Origin: Rhodospirillales bacterium
Lineage (GTDB): Bacteria; Pseudomonadota; Alphaproteobacteria; Rhodospirillales; Casp-alpha2
Direction of reading: 5' to 3'
Assembly: GCA_021775095.1 (NCBI GenBank)
Contig: JAJFII010000057.1
Coordinates: forward strand, 124,001-188,000
DNA length: 64,000 nucleotides
The position numbers and the translations under genes were made by a program. This document shows positions 33,035 through 42,075 of this stretch, one piece after another. Every line of letters starts with the position of its first letter. The first letter of the stretch is position 1. The notes below the pieces were generated by a model. The model did no database searches. It saw nothing but the letters and a program-made list of their open reading frames with translations, and was not told the DNA's origin.

Positions 33035-33643
33035 ATGAGCCAGCGTTTGACGACAGGCACGGCCATATTATCGATGGGTTTGCTGGTGGCGGCCTGTGGC
33101 GGCGCGCCGCCCGTGCCAGAGGATAATTATTATCGTCTGCAGGCGGTATATGCCCAGGACACGCTGTCCAGCAACACCCTGCCGGGGACCATTGAAGTTG
33201 ACCGTTTTGTCGCCGACGGCCTCACCTCGGAACGCCCCATTGTCTATTCGGAAGCGGCTAACCCAAATCAGGTAAAGGCCTACCATTACAATTTCTGGAT
33301 CAAACCACCGACGGTCATGCTGCGCGATGAATTGGTCACTTTCCTGCGTGCGTCGAAAATATCCAATGCCATCGTCACTCCCGAGATGCGGGTATCTGCC
33401 GACTATGCCCTGACCGGAAAAATAAAACATTTGGAACAGGTTGTTATGAAAACCGGTCATCGCACAATTCTGGAAATTGAACTGGCGTTGCGCAATCCGG
33501 GTACCGGAAAACTTTTGTTTTTGGATACCTATCGACTGGAAAATGATGCCAGCGGTCCCAGTGTGGCGGCGGCGGTTGAGTCTTTAAACACCGCTTTATC
33601 CATCGTTTATTCTGATTTTTTGAATTCCATATCGAAACTGTAA
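33035..33643 (+). CDS. PqiC-like outer-membrane lipoprotein of the MCE transporter
   Basis: A 202-residue lipoprotein. The start at 33035 has a GGGAGAGG site and gives a lipoprotein signal (MGLLVAACGG, acylated Cys at about residue 22). The rest matches the ABC_trans_aux/PqiC type: EDNYYRLQAVY, TIEVDRFVADGLTSERPIVY and a C-terminal ALSIVYSDFLNSI. PqiC is the outer-membrane partner of PqiB-type MCE tunnels. It follows mlaD by 28 bases and precedes cysC by 6. Confidence 0.82.
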   Translation: MSQRLTTGTAILSMGLLVAACGGAPPVPEDNYYRLQAVYAQDTLSSNTLPGTIEVDRFVADGLTSERPIVYSEAANPNQVKAYHYNFWIKPPTVMLRDELVTFLRASKISNAIVTPEMRVSADYALTGKIKHLEQVVMKTGHRTILEIELALRNPGTGKLLFLDTYRLENDASGPSVAAAVESLNTALSIVYSDFLNSISKL

Positions 33644-33649
33644 CCGGCA

Positions 33650-34252
33650 ATGAAATCGAGCAATATCAAGGCCGTGACCCATGGGGTTTCCCTGCAGGAC
33701 CGTTGGCAAAAACACGGCCATAAGGGGGGGGTTCTGTGGTTCACGGGGTTATCGGGTTCCGGTAAATCAACCTTGGCGATGGCTCTGGAATCGACCTTGT
33801 TTGCGAATAAATTTGAGGTTTTTACTCTCGATGGGGATAACCTGCGGCACGGTTTAAATGGAAATTTAGGTTTTTCACCGCAAGACCGCAGCGAAAACAT
33901 TCGCCGGGCTGGCGAAGTCGCATCGCTGTTTGCCCAGTCGGGTCTGTTGGTGATCACGGCGTTCATTTCGCCCTATGTGGCGGATCGAACCCGGGTTCGT
34001 GAACTGGTGGGCGACGGATTCCATGAGGTCCACCTGGATCCGGGGCTGGCGACCTGCGAAGCGCGCGACCCGAAGGGCCTCTACAAAAAGGCGAGGGCCG
34101 GTGAGATTTCCGATTTCACCGGCGTATCGTCGCCTTATGAAGCGCCGGAACGGCCAGAGGTCAGAATAGATACGGCGCGCCAGTCCATCGAACAGAGCGT
34201 CGCACAACTGGTAGCTTATGTGGAAAAAGTTTTTCGGATTTCTGATATTTAA
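33650..34252 (+). CDS. cysC: Adenylylsulfate (APS) kinase
   Basis: A 200-residue kinase with the P-loop GLSGSGKST, the substrate-binding TLDGDNLRHGLNGNLGFS, ENIRRAGEVA, the ISPY serine region, and DPKGLYKKARAGEISDFTG with SPYE. It makes PAPS from APS and ATP, for sulfation or assimilation. No cysD/cysN lies beside it. It starts 6 bases after the transporter lipoprotein gene, which is an unusual operon partner; it might serve sulfation of a lipid or surface sugar (inference). Confidence 0.93.
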   Translation: MKSSNIKAVTHGVSLQDRWQKHGHKGGVLWFTGLSGSGKSTLAMALESTLFANKFEVFTLDGDNLRHGLNGNLGFSPQDRSENIRRAGEVASLFAQSGLLVITAFISPYVADRTRVRELVGDGFHEVHLDPGLATCEARDPKGLYKKARAGEISDFTGVSSPYEAPERPEVRIDTARQSIEQSVAQLVAYVEKVFRISDI

Positions 34253-34281
34253 GTCGGTTCCGGGACCACTGCTCCTTGCTC

Positions 34282-34527
34282 TTACATCATACCAAGGGCC
34301 CGTTTATAGACATCGAGGACTTCTTCCATTTCGCTGCGATCACCGTCTTCCATTTTTCGCAAGCGGATAATCTGACGCATGATTTTAACATCGAACCCCG
34401 TGCCTTTTGCTTCTGAATATACTTCTTTTATATCTTCAGAAAGGGCGGATTTTTCCTCCTCAAGGCGCTCAATCCGCTCGATAAAAGAACGAAGACGATC
34501 CCCTGCAACGCCCGCCACATCATTCAT
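34282..34527 (-). CDS. gapR: GapR-like nucleoid protein (DUF2312)
   Basis: An 81-residue helical protein matching Gap[36 protein letters not shown] and [10 protein letters not shown]. GapR forms clamps on overtwisted DNA ahead of replication and transcription in Caulobacter and relatives. Length is normal. It converges with cysC and has AAGGG upstream of the ATG. Confidence 0.93.
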   Translation of the reverse strand: MNDVAGVAGDRLRSFIERIERLEEEKSALSEDIKEVYSEAKGTGFDVKIMRQIIRLRKMEDGDRSEMEEVLDVYKRALGMM

Positions 34528-34708
34528 GTCTTCATTCCCTTTAATATACGGTTAATGTTCAGTTAAGATCGATATGCTACGCACAATGCTGGAGGGGAAG
34601 ATATCGTTCAACAATCGGCTCTGCAAGACGAGAAATTGCCGGGTCATAACTCATCAATAGTCCATTCCCTTTAAATTATTGTAGTCTATTTATATCAGGT
34701 GGAATCCA

Positions 34709-35767
34709 TTGGCTCATTACGACTTTTCCCGCTGCAACGTGCTTCTTGTTGAAGACAATATTTATGTACGCAATGCATTAGAAGATTTACTGCGGCAGTT
34801 CCAGTTCGGTCGGGTGACGACCGCCGACAATGGCGAAGACGCCATTGACTATTTAAAAACCATGAAATCGGCAGAAAATTCCGGCCCGGATATTATTTTT
34901 TCCGATTTGGCAATGGCGCCGATCAACGGGTTGTTGTTATTGCGTTGGGTTCGGGCATCCAAAGACTGCCCCAACCGAATGGTGCCTTTTGTGATGATTT
35001 CCGGCGCAGCGGACCGGGAATACGTCAATTCAGCACGCGACCTGGGAGTTACGGAATTTATCGCCAAACCGTTTTCGGTAACCTCTGTTTACGAACGGTT
35101 TTTGGAAGTTGTCGATTATCCCCGCCAGTTCGTCACAACACAGAGTTATTTTGGCCCGGACCGGCGACGAAAATCAGAAGGCACGTCAGGTGCCGACCGC
35201 CGGGAGAAAAGCGACAACGACGTGGTGATCGTTTATGCGGCGGATAAAAAAGTAAAACCAGAGGCGCCGACCGACGTTTGGTACTGGCGGCTGCCAAATA
35301 GCCTGCGTGAAAAAGCCGCCAGCGGCGCACTGGGACCAAATGTAAAGGGTGAAGTTCCCATGGACCTGATCGAGGAGGCCGAAGCGCAGTTGGAGCGCGC
35401 CGCCCTCGATTTCACGGTCTGGGCTTTGGAGTATTTGTCAAAACTATCGAATTTGTGTACCGAAGCCCTGCTCGAACCGGGCCGCCGGTCCCGGCATTTT
35501 GGCGAAATCCATGATCTCGCCCTGGAACTGCGCGGTCAGGGGGGAACCTTTGGTTATCCGCTCATATCAACCTTTGGAAAAATGCTGTATGACGTCACCA
35601 TGGAGGGCTGCCGGGAAGATGATAAAGCGGTTGAGATCGTTAAATGCCACATTGATTCCATGCGCGCCGTCATTCGCGAAAAAATTAGCGGAGACGGCGG
35701 GCAAACCGGACGCCAACTGTTAAAGGGGCTGCAAATGAGCATCGAAAAAATCGATACGGTGTCCTGA
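34709..35767 (+). CDS. Response regulator with Hpt-like C-terminal helical domain
   Basis: A 352-residue protein. The receiver domain (about 8-130) has acidic residues at VEDN, the phosphate acceptor Asp66 in IIFSDLAMAP and Lys120 in FIAKPF. A linker with two RRxKS/RREKS runs follows. The C-terminal part (about 225-350) is helical and contains a GEIHDLALELRGQGGTFGYPLISTFG segment, in which the His of HDLALELRGQG is placed as in Hpt phosphotransfer domains. The start is a TTG at 34709 with GTGGAA upstream. No kinase gene is adjacent. A receiver joined to an Hpt-like region would suit a phosphorelay hub (inference). Confidence 0.8.
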   Translation: MAHYDFSRCNVLLVEDNIYVRNALEDLLRQFQFGRVTTADNGEDAIDYLKTMKSAENSGPDIIFSDLAMAPINGLLLLRWVRASKDCPNRMVPFVMISGAADREYVNSARDLGVTEFIAKPFSVTSVYERFLEVVDYPRQFVTTQSYFGPDRRRKSEGTSGADRREKSDNDVVIVYAADKKVKPEAPTDVWYWRLPNSLREKAASGALGPNVKGEVPMDLIEEAEAQLERAALDFTVWALEYLSKLSNLCTEALLEPGRRSRHFGEIHDLALELRGQGGTFGYPLISTFGKMLYDVTMEGCREDDKAVEIVKCHIDSMRAVIREKISGDGGQTGRQLLKGLQMSIEKIDTVS

Positions 35768-35777
35768 GACTTCACAT

Positions 35778-36917
35778 CTAGCTGTTAACGCCGGCAAGGG
35801 TTTCATCCATCAGGAAATCGACGACGGATTTGAGAGCTGCCGGTTTATCCAAACCCTGGGATAATGCCGTGTGGTAAACCGTCCGTTGACGATGGGCACT
35901 GGTGCCCCGCGAAAGGATGATCCGCAAGTGGTGCAGTTCCGTTTGGCACTGCAGGGCCTCGGCATCTTCGCTCACCAGATCAATAATTTCTTCAATCAGC
36001 TCACTCACCGGAACAATTTCTCCAATACCAAAATCGACCAGTCCTTCGTCGATGCCATACCGCTGGGCCCGCCAACGGTTTTCGGCGATCAGCATGGAGG
36101 CGTAATGGCGCCACCGCTGGTTTTTCAGTTTCAATCGGTAGAGCATGCGCAAGATACAGCAGAACAGGGCGGCGACGGCCGCTGCATCATCAATGTTTGT
36201 GCAGACGTCGGCGATGCGCATTTCCAGGGTCGGGTAGCGCTGGCTGGGACGGACGTCCCACCACAATTTGGAGGCATCTTCAATTAATCCGGCATTGACC
36301 AGCGCGACCACATGGCGTTGGTACTCGGCAAAAGAATCGAAGGTATTGGGAATACCGGTGCGCGGCAGTTCATCAAAAACACTGAGGCGATAGGACATCA
36401 ATCCCGTCACTTCCCCCTGCCAAAACGGCGATGACGTAGTCAGAGACAGGATATGGGGAAGGAAATAGGCCACCTGATTGAGCAGATCAATCCTGAGTTC
36501 GTCATCATCAATGCCGACATGCACGTGCATCCCACAGATCAGTAAGCGGCGGACCACGGCCTGCAGATCCTGGGCCAGCACATTGTATCGTTCCCGGTCG
36601 GTGTGGTTCTGGTTCTGCCATTTTGAAAAAGGGTGAGTGGATGCGGCGATGATTGCACAGCCATGGGCCTGGGCAATTTCAGATACGGTGGCCCGCAGTT
36701 CGGCCAGTTTCGCCCGCGCTTCCGGGACGGTTTTACAGACCGGCGTGTTGCTCTCGATCTGCGCTTTTAAAAATTCCGGTTTAACAAGGTTGGGTAACCG
36801 GCGTTCACATTCGACGAAGATGTTTTCCGGCGGGTTTTCCGCCAAATCGCCTGACTTCGGATTAACAAGCAGATATTCCTCTTCGATCCCTACGGAAAAA
36901 CTTGGATTAAAACGCAT
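35778..36917 (-). CDS. YbdK-type carboxylate-amine ligase (GCS2 family)
   Basis: A 379-residue member of the glutamate-cysteine ligase 2 family: FSVGIEEEYLLVNP at the start, AASTHPFSKW, CGMHVHVGIDDDELRIDLLN and SQRYPTLEMRIADVCTNIDD. It joins an acid to an amine using ATP and may make gamma-glutamylcysteine weakly. The acid and amine are unknown. Just upstream in the same direction is an N-formylglutamate amidohydrolase-like gene, so the pair may handle a glutamate derivative. Confidence 0.87.
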   Translation of the reverse strand: MRFNPSFSVGIEEEYLLVNPKSGDLAENPPENIFVECERRLPNLVKPEFLKAQIESNTPVCKTVPEARAKLAELRATVSEIAQAHGCAIIAASTHPFSKWQNQNHTDRERYNVLAQDLQAVVRRLLICGMHVHVGIDDDELRIDLLNQVAYFLPHILSLTTSSPFWQGEVTGLMSYRLSVFDELPRTGIPNTFDSFAEYQRHVVALVNAGLIEDASKLWWDVRPSQRYPTLEMRIADVCTNIDDAAAVAALFCCILRMLYRLKLKNQRWRHYASMLIAENRWRAQRYGIDEGLVDFGIGEIVPVSELIEEIIDLVSEDAEALQCQTELHHLRIILSRGTSAHRQRTVYHTALSQGLDKPAALKSVVDFLMDETLAGVNS

Positions 36918-36939
36918 GCAACAAATCCTCGATTGCTAT

Positions 36940-37752
36940 TCAGTACTCGCGGGCCTCGAACAGCGCCGGGTCATTGGTAATTTCGGCCAGGTCCTGCCTC
37001 AGGATTTCCGCCCAATGGTCAATGCCGGCCTGGTCTGACACCTGGTCTTGTCGGATTTCGATCACACAGGTTGCCAATCCGGCCGCGCTGGCATGGGCGT
37101 CGATTGTATAGGCCATATCCAGGGCCGAGTAGGGTTCGTTGTCGCCAACGTTTAACCCCCGGGCCCGCAACCTGTCCATCAAGGGGACCGCCAGCCGGGG
37201 ATCCCGGTTCCATAGAATGCCGACGTCCCAGGGCCGTTGCTGGTTGGCGAATTGGGGGGTGAAACTATGGACGGAGAACAGCGCCGGGGCCGGTCCCCGG
37301 TTCCATAAATGCGCCATACTATGGCCGATCGCTTCATGATAGGGGTCAAACAACGCCGCGATGCGCTGATCGATCTGGCGCTCTGTCAGGTTTTTGTTGG
37401 CAGGAACAGAAGTGCCGTCACTGTTTGCCGGTATCGATTCCGGGTGCCCCGGTGGACGGTTTAAATCGATGACCAGACGCGAATAACTGGCGAGAACGGC
37501 ACGGGCGTCGAGGGTTTTGGACAATTGACGGGTGATCGCTTCGGCACCGATATCGTAGGCAATATGACGCTCAAATTCGGTCGCCGGTAATCCCAGATCC
37601 CCCAGGGCGGCGGGCACTTTGCGGCTGGCATGATCACAGATCAGCAGGAGTTGCGAAAGACCGTCGGAATTGATGATTTCGAAGGGCGTCGGGTCACTTC
37701 TGCGCAAAAACGGCGGATGCGAAGAACGAAAGGGGATGATTTTAGCGTCCAT
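36940..37752 (-). CDS. N-formylglutamate amidohydrolase family protein
   Basis: A 270-residue protein of the HutG/FGase type: LLICDHASRKVPAALGDLGL, HIAYDIGAEAITRQLS, YSRLVIDLNRPPGHPESIP, ALFSVHSFTPQFANQQRPWDVGILWN and CVIEIRQDQV. The Asp-His and His-Ser-Phe segments probably form the zinc site. No other histidine-degradation gene is near, so formylglutamate itself need not be the substrate. It is 22 bases upstream of the YbdK-type ligase. Confidence 0.85.
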   Translation of the reverse strand: MDAKIIPFRSSHPPFLRRSDPTPFEIINSDGLSQLLLICDHASRKVPAALGDLGLPATEFERHIAYDIGAEAITRQLSKTLDARAVLASYSRLVIDLNRPPGHPESIPANSDGTSVPANKNLTERQIDQRIAALFDPYHEAIGHSMAHLWNRGPAPALFSVHSFTPQFANQQRPWDVGILWNRDPRLAVPLMDRLRARGLNVGDNEPYSALDMAYTIDAHASAAGLATCVIEIRQDQVSDQAGIDHWAEILRQDLAEITNDPALFEAREY

Positions 37753-37859
37753 GCCCGTACTATAACCGATCCCAGCGGAGCGTCGAGTCTCAGGTTGCCC
37801 CTTGAATTCCTGGCGATAGTTGCCTAATTCCTGTGCTCAGAAACTGATCGGAGATGGGC

Positions 37860-38096
37860 GTGACCCAGCAACCCCCCCTTGCGTCGCCATGTACCAGTGT
37901 CTGTACAATGGATCAAAAGACCGGATTTTGTCTTGGGTGCTGGCGCACCGGCGACGAAATTGCCGGTTGGGGAAGTTCGGATAATCGGGAAAAATTGCTC
38001 ATATTGGCCCAGTTGAACGCCCGCCGGGAACAGAACGGCGGGCGCAAACGTCGGCTGACGGCGCGGGCACAAGTGAAAAGCCACCGGGCGGGATAA
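37860..38096 (+). CDS. DUF1289 small Cys-containing protein
   Basis: A protein of 78 residues with the DUF1289 pattern SPCTSVCTMDQKTGFCLGCWRTGDEIAGW. The four cysteines suggest a metal or Fe-S site. GTG 37860 is chosen because GGAG (37850-37853) lies 6 bases before it and directly abuts the alternative ATG at 37854. The tail is basic (RKRRLTARAQVKSHR). Function unknown. Confidence 0.8.
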   Translation: MTQQPPLASPCTSVCTMDQKTGFCLGCWRTGDEIAGWGSSDNREKLLILAQLNARREQNGGRKRRLTARAQVKSHRAG

Positions 38097-38173
38097 AAGG
38101 CGCGCAGACGCGTCCGCTAAATTAATAGGCCTTGCAGCAGGTGGTTGACCGATGGTACCCGAACCTTTGCTGT

Positions 38174-38593
38174 TTACCAGGTGCCGGTGTTTTCCATGGA
38201 AAGCCAGGGTTCCGCAGGGGCCAGCGCTTCGCCGTCCTGCAGAAGTTCAATGGAAATGCCGTCGGGAGATTTTAAGAATGCCATACGACCATCGCGTGGC
38301 GGGCGATTGATAACAACACCCTGATCCTGCATTTTTTGGCACAAATCGTATATGTTTTCGACCAGGTAAGCCAAATGGCCAAAATTCCGGCCACCGGTGT
38401 ATGTTTCCGGATCCCAGTTATAAGTCAGTTCGATGGAACATTCGGGGTTTTCGTCGGCACCCAGAAAAACGTTGGTATAACGGCCCTTTTCGCTGTCGAT
38501 CCGGCGGGTTTCTTTCAATCCGAGTTTGTTGCAGTAAAAATCCAGGGATTCATCCAAGTCGGCAACACGTACCATGGTATGATAATAGCGCAT
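38174..38593 (-). CDS. Lactoylglutathione lyase-like VOC protein
   Basis: A 139-residue glyoxalase I-type protein: [45 protein letters not shown] and [14 protein letters not shown]. His5, Glu in IELTYN, His in FGHLAY and Glu in IELLQ are the four expected metal ligands. It would isomerise the methylglyoxal-glutathione adduct. AAAGG precedes the ATG at 38593. Confidence 0.88.
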   Translation of the reverse strand: MRYYHTMVRVADLDESLDFYCNKLGLKETRRIDSEKGRYTNVFLGADENPECSIELTYNWDPETYTGGRNFGHLAYLVENIYDLCQKMQDQGVVINRPPRDGRMAFLKSPDGISIELLQDGEALAPAEPWLSMENTGTW

Positions 38594-38736
38594 TTATCTT
38601 TTCCTTTAGGTCTTTTAGGGGTCAACCATAGTTCATCGGCAGGGCGGATTCCAGAAGCAGGACGCGGAATATTTGGATAAATTGTTGTGCTTAATTGGCT
38701 CTTGTCCAATCGGTTTATGACGCCCATAAAATCCAA

Positions 38737-40005
38737 ATGTCAGGCCCTTCAGGAATTCGGCCCTGGGTGATTTGGTCCCTGGGTGCCCTCGGTTTTTTCT
38801 ACGCTTTTTTCCAACGCGTATCACCCAGTGCAATGGTTGATGATCTGATGCGTGACTTTGCCGCCAACGCTGCGGTTCTCGGAAATTTGTCAGCCGCCTA
38901 CTTTTACGCCTATATGGTCCTGCAGGTGCCCGTTGGGGTCATGGCCGACCGCTGGGGTCCCAGGCGGTTAATGACCGGGGCCGCCCTGTTATGTGCCGCA
39001 GGTGGGGTTTCGTTCGCCGCCGCCGATAACCTGTCTCTGGCGTACCTCGGGCGCCTGCTGACGGGGGCCGGTTCGGCGTTTTTCTTTGTCTGCAGTCTCA
39101 AACTGGCGTCGGTTTGGTTTCCGCCTCAACGATTTGCTTTTGTCAGTGGCATGATCATGTTTATTGGCGTTGCCGGGGGTATCGTTGGACAAGCGCCAAT
39201 GGCCGGTGCGGTCGAAATCTTCGGTTGGCGTTCGACCGTTATGGCGACCGCTTTATTTGGCATCTTATACGCCGGTTTGTGCTGGTTTGTCGTTGTCGAC
39301 CATCCGGACCATTTGTCGTCTTCACGGGGCCCGCCGGAGGGCCCCGTTCACGGCCACCTGCTGGCCGGTCTGTATTTGGCCCTCGGCCACAAACAAACCT
39401 GGGTTCTGGCACTTTTAGGGGCATCCATGTCGTCGACCCTGTTGGCTTTTGGTGCCTTGTGGGGGGTGCCCTATATGATGACGGTATATGGCATTGACCG
39501 TCCGCAGGCGGCGGCATCGGTGTCCCTGTTGCTGTTTGGTTGGGCCCTGTCAGCGCCGGCGATCGGCTGGGTTTCAGACCGAATTCAAAAGCGCAAGCCG
39601 CCGGCCCTGATTTGCGCGCTGATGGCACTCGTTAGTTTTTCCTTGCTGATTTATGGTCCTGCCCTGTCGTTGACAGGGGCCAATATCCTGATCTTTCTGA
39701 ACGGCGTGTTTTCAGCGGGTATGGTGATCGGATTTGCAACGGTCCGCGAACACAACTCGGCGCAAGCGGCGGGCAGTGCGGTTTCATTTGTCAATATGTG
39801 TGTTGTTGTCTCCGGCGCGTTCCTGCAACCGCTGATCGGCTGGATTCTCGATCTGCAATGGGACGGTGCCCTGGTATCGGGGGTAAGGCAATTTAACCAG
39901 GCGAATTACGACCATGCCTTTTTAACCTTGATCTTTAGCGGCCTCTGCTCGGTCATCGCCGCCAGTCTGATCCGCGAAACCTATGGCCGTTCCGCCGGTT
40001 CATAA
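38737..40005 (+). CDS. MFS transporter
   Basis: A 422-residue carrier with about twelve helices. The MFS signature between helices 2 and 3 is VGVMADRWGPRRLMTGA, and the second-half copy is IGWVSDRIQKRKPPALI. FQRVSPSAMVDDLMRDF near the start is typical of the family often annotated as nitrate/glucarate-like or RhmT-like carriers. ATG 38737 is taken; a TTG at 38695 is possible. The substrate is unknown. Its end overlaps the convergent next gene by 25 bases. Confidence 0.85.
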   Translation: MSGPSGIRPWVIWSLGALGFFYAFFQRVSPSAMVDDLMRDFAANAAVLGNLSAAYFYAYMVLQVPVGVMADRWGPRRLMTGAALLCAAGGVSFAAADNLSLAYLGRLLTGAGSAFFFVCSLKLASVWFPPQRFAFVSGMIMFIGVAGGIVGQAPMAGAVEIFGWRSTVMATALFGILYAGLCWFVVVDHPDHLSSSRGPPEGPVHGHLLAGLYLALGHKQTWVLALLGASMSSTLLAFGALWGVPYMMTVYGIDRPQAAASVSLLLFGWALSAPAIGWVSDRIQKRKPPALICALMALVSFSLLIYGPALSLTGANILIFLNGVFSAGMVIGFATVREHNSAQAAGSAVSFVNMCVVVSGAFLQPLIGWILDLQWDGALVSGVRQFNQANYDHAFLTLIFSGLCSVIAASLIRETYGRSAGS

Positions 40006-40979
40006 ACCGCCCGCCATCGCGACAACAGGTCGGACGATCCGTGTTCGTGAACATATTGGCGAATGGCAATTCGCAGGGCCGTTCGCTGGAACTTGGTTGT
40101 CGGTGACGGCTTATCGGCAGGTTCGGATATGTTTGCCATGGCCTGGCGAAAGGTTTGTTTAACCTGGTTTAAGTCGTTTGGCCCATGGGCTGCCAACAGG
40201 GATTGGAAGTGGTCAAACGCGTGCCGATCAAAGGTTCTAAGTCCGCCTGCCTTGTCGCGAACCGGGTGGCTCGGATAAAACGCCAATAGGGGAACCCAGT
40301 CATCGGGCACCGGCAGGGTCGCGGCCTGGGTTTTTCGTCGCTTCAGGAGCCGTTCAGAGAGGTGCGTATGGGGACCGAGCGGGGTGACCTCGTGATCGTC
40401 CGGGATCTCCTGATAGACCTCAATTCGGGCGATTTTGGTTGCAAACACGCGACTTGGATTTGCCGCTTTTATGGCTGCCAGCAGGGCCACATCGGTATCA
40501 AACAGGCTGCTGTTCAAATGGCTGCGCAGGACAGCGATTAAGGCCGGGTCGTTGGTCCGGATATGGGCATCCAAATGATTAATACCGAGCCCCAGATCAA
40601 ATAAAACGTCGCCGGGTGGCGAGCCGTTCAGAGGATTTTCGTCGGTCCCGACTTCGGCGATTCCGAAGCGGTTGTGGCATGTCGATTTGGCCTTTGGCAA
40701 ACAGACCAGGACGCCCTGTGTCCAGGCCGTCGGCACTGATGATAAACCTTCATAGGGAAGAAGCCGCATGTCCTCGGACCGGTCAATGGCGATCGCCCCT
40801 TGGGCCGTTGCCGCGACAAGGCGGGTCGCTGAAACCCGGATTTCTGACGGTGTTACGGGATCGTGAAAAAACTCTGCCAGGGCACCGAAGGTACCGACAC
40901 TCCAGCTGGTATCGCGGTCCTCGAGGGCGCTTTTCAGAATGTCAAAAATCACTGCTCCGGCGGCGGATGTAGGTTCCAT
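39981..40979 (-). CDS. Conserved hypothetical protein (DUF6925-like?)
   Basis: A 332-residue protein without signal peptide or membrane segment. The N-terminus reads SWSVGTFGALAEFFHDP, a middle region GIAEVGTDENPLNGSPPGDVLFDLGLGINHLDAHIRTND, and later YQEIPDDHEVTPLGPHTHLS and VPLLAFYPSHPVRD. I do not recognise the function; it may belong to DUF6925, from memory and uncertain. It looks like a real, well-conserved soluble protein. Confidence 0.7.
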   Translation of the reverse strand: MEPTSAAGAVIFDILKSALEDRDTSWSVGTFGALAEFFHDPVTPSEIRVSATRLVAATAQGAIAIDRSEDMRLLPYEGLSSVPTAWTQGVLVCLPKAKSTCHNRFGIAEVGTDENPLNGSPPGDVLFDLGLGINHLDAHIRTNDPALIAVLRSHLNSSLFDTDVALLAAIKAANPSRVFATKIARIEVYQEIPDDHEVTPLGPHTHLSERLLKRRKTQAATLPVPDDWVPLLAFYPSHPVRDKAGGLRTFDRHAFDHFQSLLAAHGPNDLNQVKQTFRQAMANISEPADKPSPTTKFQRTALRIAIRQYVHEHGSSDLLSRWRAVYEPAERP

Positions 40980-41008
40980 TCGGTAACTTTATGACAATTT
41001 TTCATTTA

Positions 41009-41974
41009 TCATACAACGGTGTCCATCGGGCCCAATTTTGCCGCCTCATAGGCCAGCAGGGCCTGTTTGCGCTCCATCCCCCAGCGATAACCGTTGATGA
41101 CACCGCTGTCGCGAATTACCCGATGGCAGGGAATTAAGACTGCGATGCGATTTGCCCCGCAGGCCGTGCCAAGGGCGCGTGCGACGGATTTTCCATAACC
41201 GATTTTTACCGACAGATTGCCATAGGTTGAGGTATGGCCGGCCGGTATTTTTAGGAGGGCTTCCCAAACCCGAACTTGAAAGGCTGTACCGCGCATCAGC
41301 ACGGAGATCGGTGCTGTTTTCTGCGCCGGTTGACCGAGGGAGAAAATCCTTTCAACGGCGGCTTTTCCGGCTGACCGGTCGGCAATCCATGTGGCCTCGT
41401 GCCAGCCTTTTTTTTGTTCGTTTAAGGCAGCGCCCTGGTCGCCGTCAATGACAAACGACAGGCCGGTCAATCCCCGTTCATTTTCAACGGTCATGCATTC
41501 GCCAAAGGGCGTCACATGGAAGGCAAAATAAAAGGTCAGTCCCTTGCCCCGGGTTTTAAATTCACCAGGCGTGACGTGCTGCAAATTTAAAAACAGATCA
41601 TGCAAACGACTTGGCCCTGACAATCCCACATCAAAGGTTGCATCCAACACGCTTGCGGAATTTTGTAGCCGCTGTTTGGCATCCGCCAAGGTCACATATT
41701 GCAGGAATTTTTTGGGACTGATTCCCGCCCACCGGCTGAACAGCCGCTGAAAGTGAAATTCACTAAGACCGACCTCCGCCGCAACTTCTGCCAGTTCCGG
41801 CTGTTGCATACGGTTGTTCATTAAATAGTGAATGGTTTGTTCGATCCGTTGATAATCGCGAACCAGACGGTTCGAAGACTTGTCATCCGGAGGGGGAAGC
41901 TCATCAGGTACCGCTTGGATCATCGTGTAATCTAACACGGCATCTGTTGATTTGGCGAGGTTCGTGCGCGACAT
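41009..41974 (-). CDS. Ada-like methyltransferase with AraC domain, lacking the N-terminal zinc domain
   Basis: A 321-residue protein. An AraC-type DNA-binding domain (about 45-135: LAEVAAEVGLSEFHFQRLFSRWAGISPKKFLQY) is followed by the O6-alkylguanine methyltransferase fold (about 150-315) with acceptor Cys in IPCHRVI and ending INGYRWGMERKQALL. The N-terminal Ada domain with its four zinc cysteines, which takes methyl groups from phosphotriesters and turns Ada into an activator, is absent. ATG 41974 is chosen for the GGAGCA site upstream; an ATG at 42010 is longer. It repairs alkylated DNA; any regulatory role must differ from E. coli Ada. Confidence 0.87.
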   Translation of the reverse strand: MSRTNLAKSTDAVLDYTMIQAVPDELPPPDDKSSNRLVRDYQRIEQTIHYLMNNRMQQPELAEVAAEVGLSEFHFQRLFSRWAGISPKKFLQYVTLADAKQRLQNSASVLDATFDVGLSGPSRLHDLFLNLQHVTPGEFKTRGKGLTFYFAFHVTPFGECMTVENERGLTGLSFVIDGDQGAALNEQKKGWHEATWIADRSAGKAAVERIFSLGQPAQKTAPISVLMRGTAFQVRVWEALLKIPAGHTSTYGNLSVKIGYGKSVARALGTACGANRIAVLIPCHRVIRDSGVINGYRWGMERKQALLAYEAAKLGPMDTVV

Positions 41975-42075
41975 TTTTTGCTCCTGCTTGCATGACATAT
42001 GCAGGACCATAAATCGATCTTTGACGTAATTTCCACCCGATAGTTGCTATTGGTAAACGGCGTCGAAAGGCGGAT

